64,000 nt of DNA from Gammaproteobacteria bacterium (GTDB lineage Bacteria; Pseudomonadota; Gammaproteobacteria; Steroidobacterales; Steroidobacteraceae): NCBI GenBank assembly GCA_020029535.1, contig JAIBJM010000002.1:1-64000 (forward strand). Reading direction: 5' to 3'. The position numbers were made by a program, and so were the translations under genes. Below are positions 52,139 to 60,699 of the stretch, one piece after another. The notes under the pieces are model-generated. The model worked only from the letters and a program-made list of their open reading frames with translations. It had not been told where the DNA came from and ran no database searches. The first letter of the stretch is position 1. Each line of letters starts with the position of its first letter.

Positions 52139-53113
52139 ATGATCTCATCCAGACGGGAACTCTGCGTCATCGTACCTTGCTACGACGAAGAGGCGGTCCT
52201 TGCCCATACCCATGCGCGGCTGGTCGAGGTGCTGGAACGCACCAGCGTCGACTTCGAGATCCTCTACGTCGATGATGGTAGCAGGGACCGTACGGCGCTG
52301 TTGCTCAAGGAAATCGCCGATACATGCATGCGTGTGCGTGTCCTGCGCTTGTCCCGAAATTTTGGTCATCAGATCGCGGTCACTGCGGGTCTGGATCACG
52401 CTGACGCCGATGCCGTTGTCGTGATCGACGCCGACCTGCAGGATCCGCCCGAAGTCATTCCGGAAATGCTGGCCCGGTGGAAGGAAGGCGCCGAGGTTGT
52501 CTACGGCGTGCGCAGAACCCGCAATGGCGAGTCCGCATTCAAGTTGAGGAGCGCCCGCGTCTTCTATCGGCTCATCAACAGGCTTTCGGAGGTCTCCATT
52601 CCACTCGAGGCTGGGGACTTTCGGTTAATGGATCGCAAGGTGGTGCTAGCTCTTCGGCAGATGCGCGAACGGCATCGACTGCTTCGCGCGATGACGACCT
52701 GGGTCGGCTTCCGGCAAGTGGCGTTGCCCTACGATCGCGCCGCCCGGTTCGCCGGAACCTCGAAGTATCCACTGCGAAAGATGCTTGCGCTTGCCGTGGA
52801 CGGGGTTGTTTCATTTTCCACGGTACCGCTGCGCGTCGTGACATTCGTGGGGCTGGGCGTGTCCCTGTTGTCGGTGTTGGGCATCGTCTACGCAATTACC
52901 CTCAGGCTGCTGACCGACAACTGGGTGCCAGGATGGACGTTGATCTTCATTTCACTGATGTTCATCGGGGGCTTGCAATTCATCTTTCTTGGCATCGTCG
53001 GCGAATATGTCGGCCGGATTTACAGCGAGACGAAACAAAGGCCGCTGTTTCTCGTGCTCGAAACATTTGGCGGTGCCAGAGAATCTGAAGCATTGCACGC
53101 TGAATCCACGTGA
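52139..53113 (+). CDS. GtrB/ArnC/DPM1-like polyprenyl-phosphate glycosyltransferase (GT2)
   Basis: An integral-membrane GT2 enzyme that transfers a sugar from a nucleotide donor to undecaprenyl phosphate. The catalytic domain has CVIVPCYDEEAVL, YVDDGSRDRT, RLSRNFGHQIAVTAGLDHA and VIDADLQDPPEVIPEML with the D-x-D. GDFRLMDRKVV and the R-x-x-G-T-S-KYPL motif (ARFAGTSKYPLRKML) follow. Two C-terminal membrane helices (about residues 235-305) complete the GtrB fold. It overlaps the gtrA-like gene by four bases, as in serotype-conversion modules that modify O-antigen in the periplasm. Confidence 0.88.
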   Translation: MISSRRELCVIVPCYDEEAVLAHTHARLVEVLERTSVDFEILYVDDGSRDRTALLLKEIADTCMRVRVLRLSRNFGHQIAVTAGLDHADADAVVVIDADLQDPPEVIPEMLARWKEGAEVVYGVRRTRNGESAFKLRSARVFYRLINRLSEVSIPLEAGDFRLMDRKVVLALRQMRERHRLLRAMTTWVGFRQVALPYDRAARFAGTSKYPLRKMLALAVDGVVSFSTVPLRVVTFVGLGVSLLSVLGIVYAITLRLLTDNWVPGWTLIFISLMFIGGLQFIFLGIVGEYVGRIYSETKQRPLFLVLETFGGARESEALHAEST

Positions 53114-53520
53114 GCTCGGGCATGGCAGCTTCGCCGTTCCGACGCCTTGTGCTGTATGTCGTGTGCGGCGGGTTGGGCGTCGCAGCGGATTTTGCGCTTT
53201 ATTGGGTGCTTATTTCAGTGGGTATCTGGTATCAGAGCGCCAACGCTATCGGCTATGCGGTAGGCACGTTGGTTAGTTTCTTTCTCAACCGCGCCATCAC
53301 GTTTCAGGTACGGGATGCAGTGCTTCGGCGCGCTGTGAGCTTTGCTTTGGTGGCTGTGGTGGGGTACGCCCTGTCCGCAACCGCGCTTTGGCTGCTTGTG
53401 GGCAGGCTTCATCTGAGCCTGTTGACTTCAAAACTGTGCGCTCTGGTTGCGGTCGTGGCGGTTCAATTCAGCCTGAACTCGTTCATCACCTTCAGAACGC
53501 ACGCTCAAGCCACCCCATGA
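53110..53520 (+). CDS. GtrA-family membrane protein
   Basis: A 136-residue protein with four membrane segments. It shows the GtrA signatures: a Gly-rich first helix with an Asp (YVVCGGLGVAADFALYWVLI), ANAIGYAVGTLVSFFLNRAITF, and a C-terminal helix ending QFSLNSFITFR. GtrA proteins are thought to flip the GtrB product, lipid-linked sugar, across the inner membrane. GTG 53110 overlaps the GtrB stop; ATG 53122 is the alternative. The stop overlaps the next gene's ATG by four bases. Confidence 0.86.
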   Translation: MSSGMAASPFRRLVLYVVCGGLGVAADFALYWVLISVGIWYQSANAIGYAVGTLVSFFLNRAITFQVRDAVLRRAVSFALVAVVGYALSATALWLLVGRLHLSLLTSKLCALVAVVAVQFSLNSFITFRTHAQATP

Positions 53521-54842
53521 CATCGGCGGACTGTATTGTCATCGGCGGCGGCTTTACCGGTTTGGCTGCGGCGTTGGATCTCTCCGAACGCGGCCGTTCC
53601 GTCATTGTGCTGGAAAAGGATGCAGCTCTGGGCGGACTTGCCGGGACCTTTCGGGTGGGCGATACCGAGCTGGAGAAGTTCTACCATCACTGGTTCACGA
53701 GCGATCGCCATGTTGCCGCTATCGCCGCGCAGATCGGGCGCGAGAGCAACATCGTGACCCGCTCATCGCGGACTGGCATGTACTACTCCGGCAATTTCTT
53801 CCGCCTCTCCACACCGATGGATCTGCTTCGGTTTCAGGCGATTCCGCTGGCAAGCCGGATTCGTACGGGACTGGCGACGCTTGCCATCCGGAGAATAAAG
53901 AACTGGCGCAGCCTCGAGGGTGTGACGGCGCAGGACTGGTTGCGTTCGCTGTTTGGCAGGGCCGCGACGGAGGTCATCTGGGAGCCTCTGCTGAAAGGAA
54001 AGTTCGGGCGATTCGCCGGCGAAGTGTCTGCAGTCTGGTTCTGGAACAAACTGTCGTTACGTGGAGGCAGCCGCGGAAGAGGCGGCACGGAGATGCTCGC
54101 CTACTACCGTGGCGGCTTCGGCGCGCTCGCCCGGCATATCGGTGAGTGCGTCGAACAATTGGGAGGTGCTATCCACACCGGCGTGGCGGCAAAGTGGGTG
54201 CGTACGCTGGATGGCGGCGGGGTGCAGGTCTCGACCGCAGAAGGGGCCTTGCAGGCTCGTTCGGTTCTGATTACGACGCCGCTCCCGCACGCGGCGAATC
54301 TGCTCGAAGGGGCGGTGAGCGGTTCCTACCTGCAAAGCCTGCGTCGTATCAAATACCTCGCGAATGTCTGCCTGGTTCTCGAGATGGACCGGAGTCTTTC
54401 CGATGTGTACTGGCTCAATGTCAACGATCCCGGTTTTCCGTTCGTCGGCGTGATCGAACAGACAAATTTCGAGTCAACGCAGACCTATGGCGGTAGACAT
54501 ATCGTGTATCTGTCGAAGTATCTTCCGGAAGATGATCCCCTGTATGCCATGGACGCTTCTCAAGCCTTCGCATTCGCCACACCTCATCTGCAGAGAATGT
54601 TCCCGAAATTTGATCCGGGCTGGGTGCGAGCCTGTCATGTCTGGCGTGCGCAATACGCCCAGCCGATTGTCGAAAGACACTATTCGAGCCTGATGCCGGG
54701 CTTCACGACGCCACTGCCCAACGTATTTCTGGCCACGATGGCTCAGGTCTATCCCGAGGATCGGGGCACAAACTACGCGGTGCGCGAAGGAAGACTGGCG
54801 GCGGAAAAGATCCATGCGGTACTGACGGCGGGTGAGGATTGA
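53517..54842 (+). CDS. FAD-dependent amine-oxidase/protoporphyrinogen-oxidase-like oxidoreductase
   Basis: A 441-residue flavoprotein. The FAD-binding motif is CIVIGGGFTGLAAALDLSERG at residues 6-26 with VIVLEKDAALGGLAGTF after it. The middle has WEPLLKGKFGRFAGEVSAVWF and GGFGALARHIGECVEQLGG, and the C-terminus ends in ATMAQVYPEDRGTNYAVREG, where the second FAD contact lies. It is in the same superfamily as UDP-galactopyranose mutase and phytoene/protoporphyrinogen oxidases. Its place between GtrA and a GT-C protein suggests action on a lipid-linked or nucleotide sugar; this is inference. ATG 53517 overlaps the gtrA stop by four bases. Confidence 0.83.
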   Translation: MTSADCIVIGGGFTGLAAALDLSERGRSVIVLEKDAALGGLAGTFRVGDTELEKFYHHWFTSDRHVAAIAAQIGRESNIVTRSSRTGMYYSGNFFRLSTPMDLLRFQAIPLASRIRTGLATLAIRRIKNWRSLEGVTAQDWLRSLFGRAATEVIWEPLLKGKFGRFAGEVSAVWFWNKLSLRGGSRGRGGTEMLAYYRGGFGALARHIGECVEQLGGAIHTGVAAKWVRTLDGGGVQVSTAEGALQARSVLITTPLPHAANLLEGAVSGSYLQSLRRIKYLANVCLVLEMDRSLSDVYWLNVNDPGFPFVGVIEQTNFESTQTYGGRHIVYLSKYLPEDDPLYAMDASQAFAFATPHLQRMFPKFDPGWVRACHVWRAQYAQPIVERHYSSLMPGFTTPLPNVFLATMAQVYPEDRGTNYAVREGRLAAEKIHAVLTAGED

Positions 54843-54844
54843 CA

Positions 54845-56473
54845 ATGAAGGCAGATGCGAAGCTTGCGCTGATCAACGGAGCCGGACATGCCCTGTTCCT
54901 GATGTTTGCGACCGTGATTCTGGTGAATGCAACGCAAGTGTCGATGTCGTACGACGACTCTTTCAATGCTTCCGTAGCGAAGAACCTCGCCTTGGGTTTC
55001 AGTTACGTGAGTTCGTATGACACGATCACACCGTTCGACCCGTACGTCACCACGGGCCCGCCTTCACTGCTGCCGGTGGCCTTGACCGTCAGGATTTTCG
55101 GCAATACGCCGTGGGCGCCCAACGTTGCGACGGCCATTGTCACACTTGCGATGCTGGTTCTCGTGCTGCACTTTGCAAGCCGTCGTCTGCGTATTTCGTA
55201 TGGCCTGCTCGCCTTGTCGTGCATTCCCGCTATTGCGCTCCTGACCCAATTGGTCGACGGCTGGAACCGGTTGCGGGGCGATATCCTGGCCGGTGAACTG
55301 GTCGTTCTCGGTGCTCTGATTCTGCCGTTTGGCCCGTCGAGCGACGGCCGATCCACCAGCCTGCGGCAAGTTTTCGTGGCCGGTCTGGTTCTTGGTCTGG
55401 CTGCGCTGACCAAGTTTCTGGCGTTCGCATGTGTTGCTGGTGTCTCAATTCTCTTTTTCCTCAGTCTGATCGTCCGGCCGAATCGCAACTACCGCGACAT
55501 GGCTGCTGCGATCGTGGTGCTCGCAGGAGGTGTGTTGATTCCGATCGCGCTGTTCGAGATAGTGCGGTTGGTCGCTCTGCACGGGTTCCGCGGTTATCTG
55601 GCGAACCTGCAGACAACGTTGGTCACCAACGCAGTACAGGAACCGTCTATAGCGAAAATTCTGCTTGGGCAATTCGATTTTGCAGAGCGTTTCAGGCGTA
55701 TCCCCGACGCACTGAAGGCTTGGGGTAACTATGTGGGGTTCGCGCGCCATCCGATCGCATATTGGCTCTTGGTGCTTGGTTGGGTAGCGTCATCGGTAGC
55801 GGGATTTTTTGCCGCTACCGCGACCAATCGTTACCGGCTCATCGCTCTAGCAGGCGCCGGTGGTGGGTTAATGGTGCTGTTCGTGATCCTTTTCATCCCC
55901 GAGTTTGCCGAGCGTGTCCAATTGGGCGCCATCGTTTTTAGTCTATTTGTGGGCATGGCGACAGCTCAGTGGGCAAACGCGGTGCTTGCCAACTCCGAAG
56001 ACGTATCGCTGAAATCGCCGAGCGGATGGCTGCCTGTCCTGCCTTTGACCCTGGCGGCAGCATTTTCCGTATTTTGGGTGCTGTCTTTCTCGAAGGATTC
56101 GCGCCACGAATGGGAAACGCAGCGCGCATCCGTCGCTTCCGCGAGCGCGGCCGTGCTGTCGATTCGTGCCGACCATCCTGGCGCTACGTTTTGTGGGCTT
56201 GGGTGGCTTGTTCCTCGCGTGCTCGAATATGCGCTGCCTGGCGCGGGCTGGTTTCGCGACTGCGAATTGAAGCCGGAGGACTCCATGACCACGGTGTCGT
56301 CGGACACATATCTGGTACGTGAACCGTGGGCCTATGCATGGCTGGGGACGGCAGCTCACAAGGAGTTCGCCAGCCAGTGTGACCGCAACCTGGTTTACAA
56401 AGACGACAATTTCATCGTCTCGCGATGTCCCGCTGGGCTGCGACGTCCACAGGCCGCCAAGAAAATCATATGA
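54845..56473 (+). CDS. GT-C-fold membrane glycosyltransferase-like protein
   Basis: A 542-residue membrane protein with about 11 hydrophobic segments. The first periplasmic loop contains SMSYDDSFNASVAKNLALG with the Asp pair expected of GT-C (GT39/ArnT-like) enzymes, followed by TTGPPSLLPVAL. The C-terminal 150 residues are soluble and carry several Cys (ATFCGLGWLVP, RDCELKP, FASQCDRNL, VSRCPAG). It would take a sugar from the lipid carrier made by the GtrB-like enzyme and add it to the polysaccharide, the role of GtrC in serotype conversion. ATG 54845 has GGTGAGG upstream; TTG 54839 overlaps the previous stop and is the alternative. Confidence 0.75.
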   Translation: MKADAKLALINGAGHALFLMFATVILVNATQVSMSYDDSFNASVAKNLALGFSYVSSYDTITPFDPYVTTGPPSLLPVALTVRIFGNTPWAPNVATAIVTLAMLVLVLHFASRRLRISYGLLALSCIPAIALLTQLVDGWNRLRGDILAGELVVLGALILPFGPSSDGRSTSLRQVFVAGLVLGLAALTKFLAFACVAGVSILFFLSLIVRPNRNYRDMAAAIVVLAGGVLIPIALFEIVRLVALHGFRGYLANLQTTLVTNAVQEPSIAKILLGQFDFAERFRRIPDALKAWGNYVGFARHPIAYWLLVLGWVASSVAGFFAATATNRYRLIALAGAGGGLMVLFVILFIPEFAERVQLGAIVFSLFVGMATAQWANAVLANSEDVSLKSPSGWLPVLPLTLAAAFSVFWVLSFSKDSRHEWETQRASVASASAAVLSIRADHPGATFCGLGWLVPRVLEYALPGAGWFRDCELKPEDSMTTVSSDTYLVREPWAYAWLGTAAHKEFASQCDRNLVYKDDNFIVSRCPAGLRRPQAAKKII

Positions 56474-56522
56474 AGAAGTCGGTGCCCATTGCCTGCAACG
56501 TCCCCTCTTCTTGAGTACACTG

Positions 56523-56666
56523 CCATCCTCGTTGTTCGATCATTTGTTTCTGCACCGAACCAGTCTGCCGCGGGGGCGTACCAAGGACCGATACGCGATA
56601 GAGTCGTGGATGTTCGCGCCTTCGCGCTTTCCGGGTTACCAGGGCATAGGGACGCTTCTGCTGTGA
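56523..56666 (+). pseudogene. 3' remnant of a phytanoyl-CoA dioxygenase (PhyH) gene
   Basis: A short frame ending at TGA 56664-56666 reads LFDHLFLHRTSLPRG, then KDRYAIESWMFAPSRFP. This corresponds to the C-terminus of the PhyH protein at 34552-35373 (MFDQLCLHRTS, SEDRRALETWFFAPSTYP), including the distal iron-binding His and the Arg/Ala/W segment. The first two-thirds of the gene, with the HxD ligand pair, is missing. The surrounding 220-base gap between the GT-C gene and the toxin gene contains nothing else recognisable. This is a gene scar marking an insertion or deletion boundary. Confidence 0.7.
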
Positions 56667-56693
56667 TTCGGCGCGGTGCCGATCACCACATCG

Positions 56694-57119
56694 TTATCCG
56701 GGTTGCCACTCGTGCAGGGCGGCGATTTTCCCGTGGCGCCTGGCTTTCAGGTAATACCGATTGTCTGCCGTTACGAGTACGGCGCCGTCGTGTTCGAGTG
56801 CGACGGCGTGATAGAGCGTGTCAAACAAATGATGACTCGTTTCGATCGCCAGCTGCGTTGCCCGACGCATGACGGCGGGATCATCGGTCGTGGAAAACTG
56901 CAGGGCGGCAAGCCATTCGACATCGCGAACCGCGGTATCCGGAGTGAGGCGTGCGATAACGGCCGCCACTTCGGTCAACCAGTGCACAGGCTGCAGGATT
57001 GCCAATTCACTGCGCACGACGGACTCAATGACGGCCGCCGCCTTCTCCGTGTCGGGTTCCCTGGCCGGATCCTCCAGCAGCCACTTGAGCATCACGCTTG
57101 CGTCGAGTACGACGATCAA
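56694..57119 (-). CDS. vapC: PIN-domain toxin ribonuclease (VapC family)
   Basis: A 141-residue PIN-domain protein, the toxin of a type II toxin-antitoxin pair; VapC toxins cleave tRNA or rRNA. The acidic metal-binding residues are visible: Asp6 in VVLDASVMLKWL, Glu in WLTEVAAVIARL near residue 50, Asp in HHLFDTLYHAVAL near 100 and Asp in VLVTADNRYYLKA near 118. Its start overlaps the stop of the antitoxin gene by four bases. The pair sits at a boundary between the GtrB-like module and the fucose genes, which fits a mobile or stabilising element. Confidence 0.87.
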   Translation of the reverse strand: MIVVLDASVMLKWLLEDPAREPDTEKAAAVIESVVRSELAILQPVHWLTEVAAVIARLTPDTAVRDVEWLAALQFSTTDDPAVMRRATQLAIETSHHLFDTLYHAVALEHDGAVLVTADNRYYLKARRHGKIAALHEWQPG

Positions 57120-57349
57120 GGCCGGTCGGCCGTTCGGGTCCGGCGGATATCCGCGCTGCTGACTCGCGGCCGGTCTGCGCGCGCGCCGCTCAGCTTGCGG
57201 AACAGCCGTTCCCGCCTGATCTGCACTTGCCGCTCGCGCACGGCCCGCCGCATCAACTCGGCTACCACGGCACTCTTGTTCTGGTCGCCAAAGGCCTTGT
57301 CGAAAGCTGCCTTGACCTCATCGGGTACGCTGAAGTTGACGGTTGCCAC
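57116..57349 (-). CDS. ribbon-helix-helix-type antitoxin (VapB-like)
   Basis: A 77-residue antitoxin with the MATVNFSVPDEVKAAFDKAF beta-strand/helix start of ribbon-helix-helix DNA-binding proteins. A basic C-terminal tail (RERQVQIRRERLFRKLSGAR) should wrap the toxin. I place the start at GTG 57349 because GGAGG lies five bases upstream. ATG 57361 is the alternative, four codons earlier, but has no ribosome site. It is cotranscribed with the PIN toxin and should bind the palindrome just upstream to repress its own operon. Confidence 0.8.
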   Translation of the reverse strand: MATVNFSVPDEVKAAFDKAFGDQNKSAVVAELMRRAVRERQVQIRRERLFRKLSGARADRPRVSSADIRRTRTADRP

Positions 57350-57360
57350 TGCAGCCTCCA

Positions 57361-57379
57361 TTGTTGAATACTTCAACAA
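57361..57379. promoter_or_regulatory. perfect palindrome, likely antitoxin operator
   Basis: TTGTTGAA and TTCAACAA are 8-base inverted arms around a 3-base centre (TAC). The palindrome lies between the toxin-antitoxin promoter and the antitoxin start and covers the predicted transcription start near 57375. This is the usual place for antitoxin autoregulation. Confidence 0.65.
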
Positions 57380-57381
57380 AA

Positions 57382-57409
57382 ACTATACGCGCAACACGGC
57401 GCTCGTCAA
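57382..57409 (-). promoter_or_regulatory. sigma-70 promoter of the toxin-antitoxin operon
   Basis: Read on the minus strand, TTGACG (57409-57404) and TATAGT (57387-57382) are separated by 16 bases. Each is one mismatch from consensus. Transcription would start inside the adjacent palindrome. Confidence 0.6.
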
Positions 57410-57454
57410 GGCTGAAAGGCGCCCCAAACAGACACAATATGCACCGTCCATACG

Positions 57455-57460
57455 TATAAT
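57455..57460 (+). promoter_or_regulatory. -10 element placed for a leaderless gmd transcript
   Basis: A perfect TATAAT ends six bases before ATG 57467, so transcription should begin at or next to the start codon. There is no ribosome site before that ATG. The -35 position has no good match. The surrounding 12-mer TACGTATAATCA is repeated at 22592-22603. Confidence 0.5.
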
Positions 57461-57466
57461 CACGTG

Positions 57467-58558
57467 ATGAGCAACAAAACAGCACTCATCACCGGCATCA
57501 CCGGCCAGGACGGCGCCTACCTCGCAGAGCTCCTGCTACAGAAAGGTTACGAAGTGCACGGCATCAAACGCCGCGCCTCATCCTTCAATACGGATCGCAT
57601 CGATCACCTGTACGAGGATCCGCACCAGCAGGGCGTGCGGATGCGCCTGCACTACGGCGATCTGACCGACGCCACCAACCTGATCCGCATCGTGCAGCAG
57701 GTGCAGCCGGACGAGATCTACAACCTGGCGGCGCAGAGTCATGTGGCGGTGTCCTTCGAGACGCCGGAATACACGGCCAACTCCGATGCCATGGGCACGT
57801 TACGGTTGTTGGAGGCTATCCGCATCCTGGGGCTGGAGAAGAAGACCCGCTTCTACCAGGCCTCCACCTCCGAGATGTTCGGCAAGGTACAGGAGATTCC
57901 GCAGAAGGAGACCACGCCGTTCTATCCGCGCTCGCCTTATGGCGCGGCCAAGGTGTATGCCTACTGGATCACGGTGAACTACCGCGAGGCCTACGGCATG
58001 TATGCCTGCAATGGCATTCTCTTCAACCACGAATCGCCGGTGCGTGGTGAGACATTCGTAACACGCAAGATCACGCGTGGTCTGGCCCGCATCAAGGAAG
58101 GCCTGGACGACATGCTGTACCTCGGCAATCTGGATTCGCTGCGCGACTGGGGTCATGCGCGCGACTATGTGGTGGCGCAATGGCTGATGCTGCAGCAGAA
58201 GGAGGCGGAGGATTTCGTCATCGCCACCGGCAAGCAGTATTCGGTGCGCGAGTTTGTCGAGCGCGTCGGTGCGCACCTTGACATGCGCATCGAGTGGCGT
58301 GGCAAGGGCGTCGACGAGCAGGGCGTCGATGCGAAGTCGGGTCGAACCCTGGTCAAGGTCGATGCGCGGTATTTCCGACCCACCGAGGTGGAAACGCTGC
58401 TGGGCGATCCCACCAAGGCCAACCAGAAGCTGGGCTGGACACCGGCCACCAGTTTCGAGCAGCTGGTGGCTGAAATGACCGATGCCGATCTCGAACATGC
58501 CCGCCGCGATGCGCTGATGGCCCGCGAAGGCTTCAAGACCTACAAGCGGCGCGAGTGA
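57467..58558 (+). CDS. gmd: GDP-mannose 4,6-dehydratase
   Basis: This enzyme converts GDP-D-mannose to GDP-4-keto-6-deoxymannose, the first step to GDP-L-fucose, D-rhamnose or perosamine. The N-terminal motif is [19 protein letters not shown] at residues 5-23, then the typical [37 protein letters not shown] and the catalytic [11 protein letters not shown] (YxxxK), preceded by [11 protein letters not shown], follow. [19 protein letters not shown] closes the substrate region. About 363 residues is normal. ATG 57467 is chosen over GTG 57464; neither has a ribosome site. It forms a two-gene unit with fcl four bases downstream. Confidence 0.95.
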   Translation: MSNKTALITGITGQDGAYLAELLLQKGYEVHGIKRRASSFNTDRIDHLYEDPHQQGVRMRLHYGDLTDATNLIRIVQQVQPDEIYNLAAQSHVAVSFETPEYTANSDAMGTLRLLEAIRILGLEKKTRFYQASTSEMFGKVQEIPQKETTPFYPRSPYGAAKVYAYWITVNYREAYGMYACNGILFNHESPVRGETFVTRKITRGLARIKEGLDDMLYLGNLDSLRDWGHARDYVVAQWLMLQQKEAEDFVIATGKQYSVREFVERVGAHLDMRIEWRGKGVDEQGVDAKSGRTLVKVDARYFRPTEVETLLGDPTKANQKLGWTPATSFEQLVAEMTDADLEHARRDALMAREGFKTYKRRE

Positions 58559-58562
58559 ACCG

Positions 58563-59516
58563 ATGAAACCCGATTCGCGCATCTTCGTTGCCGGCCACAA
58601 CGGGCTGGTGGGCTCGGCGCTGGTGCGGCGCTGGCGCAAGGCCGGCTTCAATAATCTGCTGCTGAGACGCAGCGCTGAGGTCGATCTGACCGATCAGGCG
58701 GCGACCGAAGCGTTCTTTGCCAACGAGAAGCCGGAGTACGTGCTGCTGGCAGCGGCGAAGGTGGGCGGCATCCACGCCAACGATACCTATCCGGCCGAGT
58801 TCATCCGCGACAATCTGGCCATCCAGACCAATGTCATCCATGCCGCACGCAAGCACGGCGTGAAGAAACTGCTGTTTCTCGGCAGCAGCTGCATCTATCC
58901 CAAGCTGGCGCCGCAGCCGATGAATGAGGACTGCCTGCTGACCGGGCCGCTGGAGCCTACCAACCAGTGGTACGCCATCGCCAAGATTGCGGGCCTCAAG
59001 ATGTGCCAGGCCTACCGGCGCCAATACGGGTTCAATGCCATCGCGGCCATGCCCACCAATCTGTACGGACCGAACGATAACTTCGACCTGCAGAACTCGC
59101 ATGTGCTGCCGGCGCTGATCCGCAAGTTTCATGAAGCGAAACAGCTGAACGCACCGGTGGTGGAGATCTGGGGCACCGGCAACCCACGCCGCGAATTCCT
59201 GCATGCCGACGATCTGGCCGACGCCTGCCTGCACCTGATGCAGAGCTATGACGATGAGCAGCTGGTGAACGTGGGTTGGGGGAGCGACGTCAGCATCGCG
59301 GAGCTGGCGGCAATGGTGGCCAGGGTGGTGGGGTATCAGGGCCGCATGCACTTCGACACCAGCAAGCCCGACGGCACGCCACGCAAGTTGCTCGACACCG
59401 GGCGCCTGACGGCATTGGGCTGGCAACCGAAAATTCCGCTCGAACAGGGTTTGCGCGATACCTACGCCTGGTTCGCCAACAAGTGCGGGACTTTTCCTAC
59501 AACAAAGTCGCACTGA
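58563..59516 (+). CDS. fcl: GDP-L-fucose synthase (epimerase/reductase)
   Basis: This bifunctional 3,5-epimerase/4-reductase finishes GDP-L-fucose synthesis from the Gmd product. The NADP motif is [18 protein letters not shown] at residues 7-24. [32 protein letters not shown] with the catalytic Ser and Cys, [16 protein letters not shown] with Tyr/Lys, and [12 protein letters not shown] are all canonical. The 317-residue length fits. It follows gmd with a four-base gap. L-fucose or colitose-type sugar is therefore probably part of the polysaccharide. Confidence 0.95.
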   Translation: MKPDSRIFVAGHNGLVGSALVRRWRKAGFNNLLLRRSAEVDLTDQAATEAFFANEKPEYVLLAAAKVGGIHANDTYPAEFIRDNLAIQTNVIHAARKHGVKKLLFLGSSCIYPKLAPQPMNEDCLLTGPLEPTNQWYAIAKIAGLKMCQAYRRQYGFNAIAAMPTNLYGPNDNFDLQNSHVLPALIRKFHEAKQLNAPVVEIWGTGNPRREFLHADDLADACLHLMQSYDDEQLVNVGWGSDVSIAELAAMVARVVGYQGRMHFDTSKPDGTPRKLLDTGRLTALGWQPKIPLEQGLRDTYAWFANKCGTFPTTKSH

Positions 59517-59616
59517 ACCTCAGCTGTCAGAAATCACAGTTATGCCGTCGCGTCAGTTGATTGTCTGCGTTCAGCAACGTTCCTAAGTGTACGAACTATA
59601 AGTAATATAGCCTTCC

Positions 59617-60699
59617 ATGACTTCACTATGGTCCGCAGGCGTGGCTGGTCTGATTACCGCCATCGCCATTGTCGTCTTGAGACCCCTCGCGGTAACCCTC
59701 GATTTCATCGATCGGCCCGGCGGACGAAAAACCCATAATGGTGAGGTGCCTGTCATCGGCGGTCTGGCCATGTTCATCGGCGTGGTCGTCGGTCTCGGCG
59801 TACTGCTGTACGACGCGACGACGAATGTCGCCCCTTTGAATGCCGCCTTCGGGCTGCTGGTGGTCGTTGGCCTGTTCGACGATCGCTTTGGACTGTCTCC
59901 GTGGATCAGGCTGCCGGTGCACGCTGCGGTGGCGCTGTTGCTGGTGGAAGCGGCGGGCTGTCGTGTTACCACACTCGGGAATGCCTTTGCGCTGGGGGAT
60001 ATCCAGTTCGCCGGCATCTGGGTGTATGTGGCCAGCGTCATCCTGATCGCGGCGGCCATCAACGCCTTCAACATGCTCGATGGCATGGATGGGCTGGCAG
60101 GCACCACCGCGGGGGTGGCCATTACCGCGCTGGGCTGGGTGGCCTGGCGCGATGGCGATACGCAGTCGCTGGGCATCTGCGCCGTGCTGCTGGGCGCCAT
60201 CTGCGGCTTCCTGCTGTTCAACGTGCCGATGGCGCAAAATCGGCCCTTGCGTTGCTTCATGGGCGATGCCGGCAGTACGCTGCTGGGTGTGGCGGTGGCG
60301 TGGACCATGGTGCGGCTGACGCAGCCGGGTTCGGGGGCTCATCCCGGCATCTCGCCGGTCACCGCGCTGTGGATTGGCGGTCTGCCGTTGTTCGAACTGC
60401 TGTGGTCCTTTTTGCGCCGGGTTGCACGTGGTGGCTCGCCGTTTGTAGCCGACACCGAGCACTTCCATCATCTGGTGATTCGCGCCGGTTACAGTGTGCG
60501 CGCGGCCTTCATACTGTTCTTCGTTGTGGCGGTGGCCCTTGCCACGGCCGGCCTGGCGCTGGAGTCGGCCGGTGTGCCGGCCTACATCTCGCTGCTGCTG
60601 CTGGCCTGCGCCGGTGTCATTTTCGTGTGCTCCATGTATCGAATCGAGAAACTGCTGCCCTGGCTGCCGCATCAGGCACGCAGAACCTCCGTTAGTTGA
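59617..60699 (+). CDS. wecA: WecA-type undecaprenyl-phosphate N-acetylglucosaminyl 1-phosphate transferase
   Basis: A polytopic polyprenyl-phosphate HexNAc-1-phosphate transferase (MraY/WecA family) of 360 residues with about 11 membrane segments. Conserved cytoplasmic motifs are KTHNGEVPVIGGLAMF, VVGLFDDRFGLSP with the Asp pair, NAFNMLDGMDGLAGT, FMGDAGSTLLG and the HIH-like EHFHHLVI. It begins repeat-unit synthesis by adding HexNAc-1-P to undecaprenyl phosphate. This is a second initiating enzyme in the window, beside the PglC-like protein at 26988. A TATAAG/TAATAT stretch at 59597-59608 may hold its promoter, but no -35 is clear. Confidence 0.92.
   Translation: MTSLWSAGVAGLITAIAIVVLRPLAVTLDFIDRPGGRKTHNGEVPVIGGLAMFIGVVVGLGVLLYDATTNVAPLNAAFGLLVVVGLFDDRFGLSPWIRLPVHAAVALLLVEAAGCRVTTLGNAFALGDIQFAGIWVYVASVILIAAAINAFNMLDGMDGLAGTTAGVAITALGWVAWRDGDTQSLGICAVLLGAICGFLLFNVPMAQNRPLRCFMGDAGSTLLGVAVAWTMVRLTQPGSGAHPGISPVTALWIGGLPLFELLWSFLRRVARGGSPFVADTEHFHHLVIRAGYSVRAAFILFFVVAVALATAGLALESAGVPAYISLLLLACAGVIFVCSMYRIEKLLPWLPHQARRTSVS

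Noticed and set aside
56474..56522. Possible transcription terminator after the GT-C gene (GAAGAAG and CTTCTTG)
   Set aside because: The arms are only six bases with a loop of about 30 bases and no T-run, so it is not a credible terminator.
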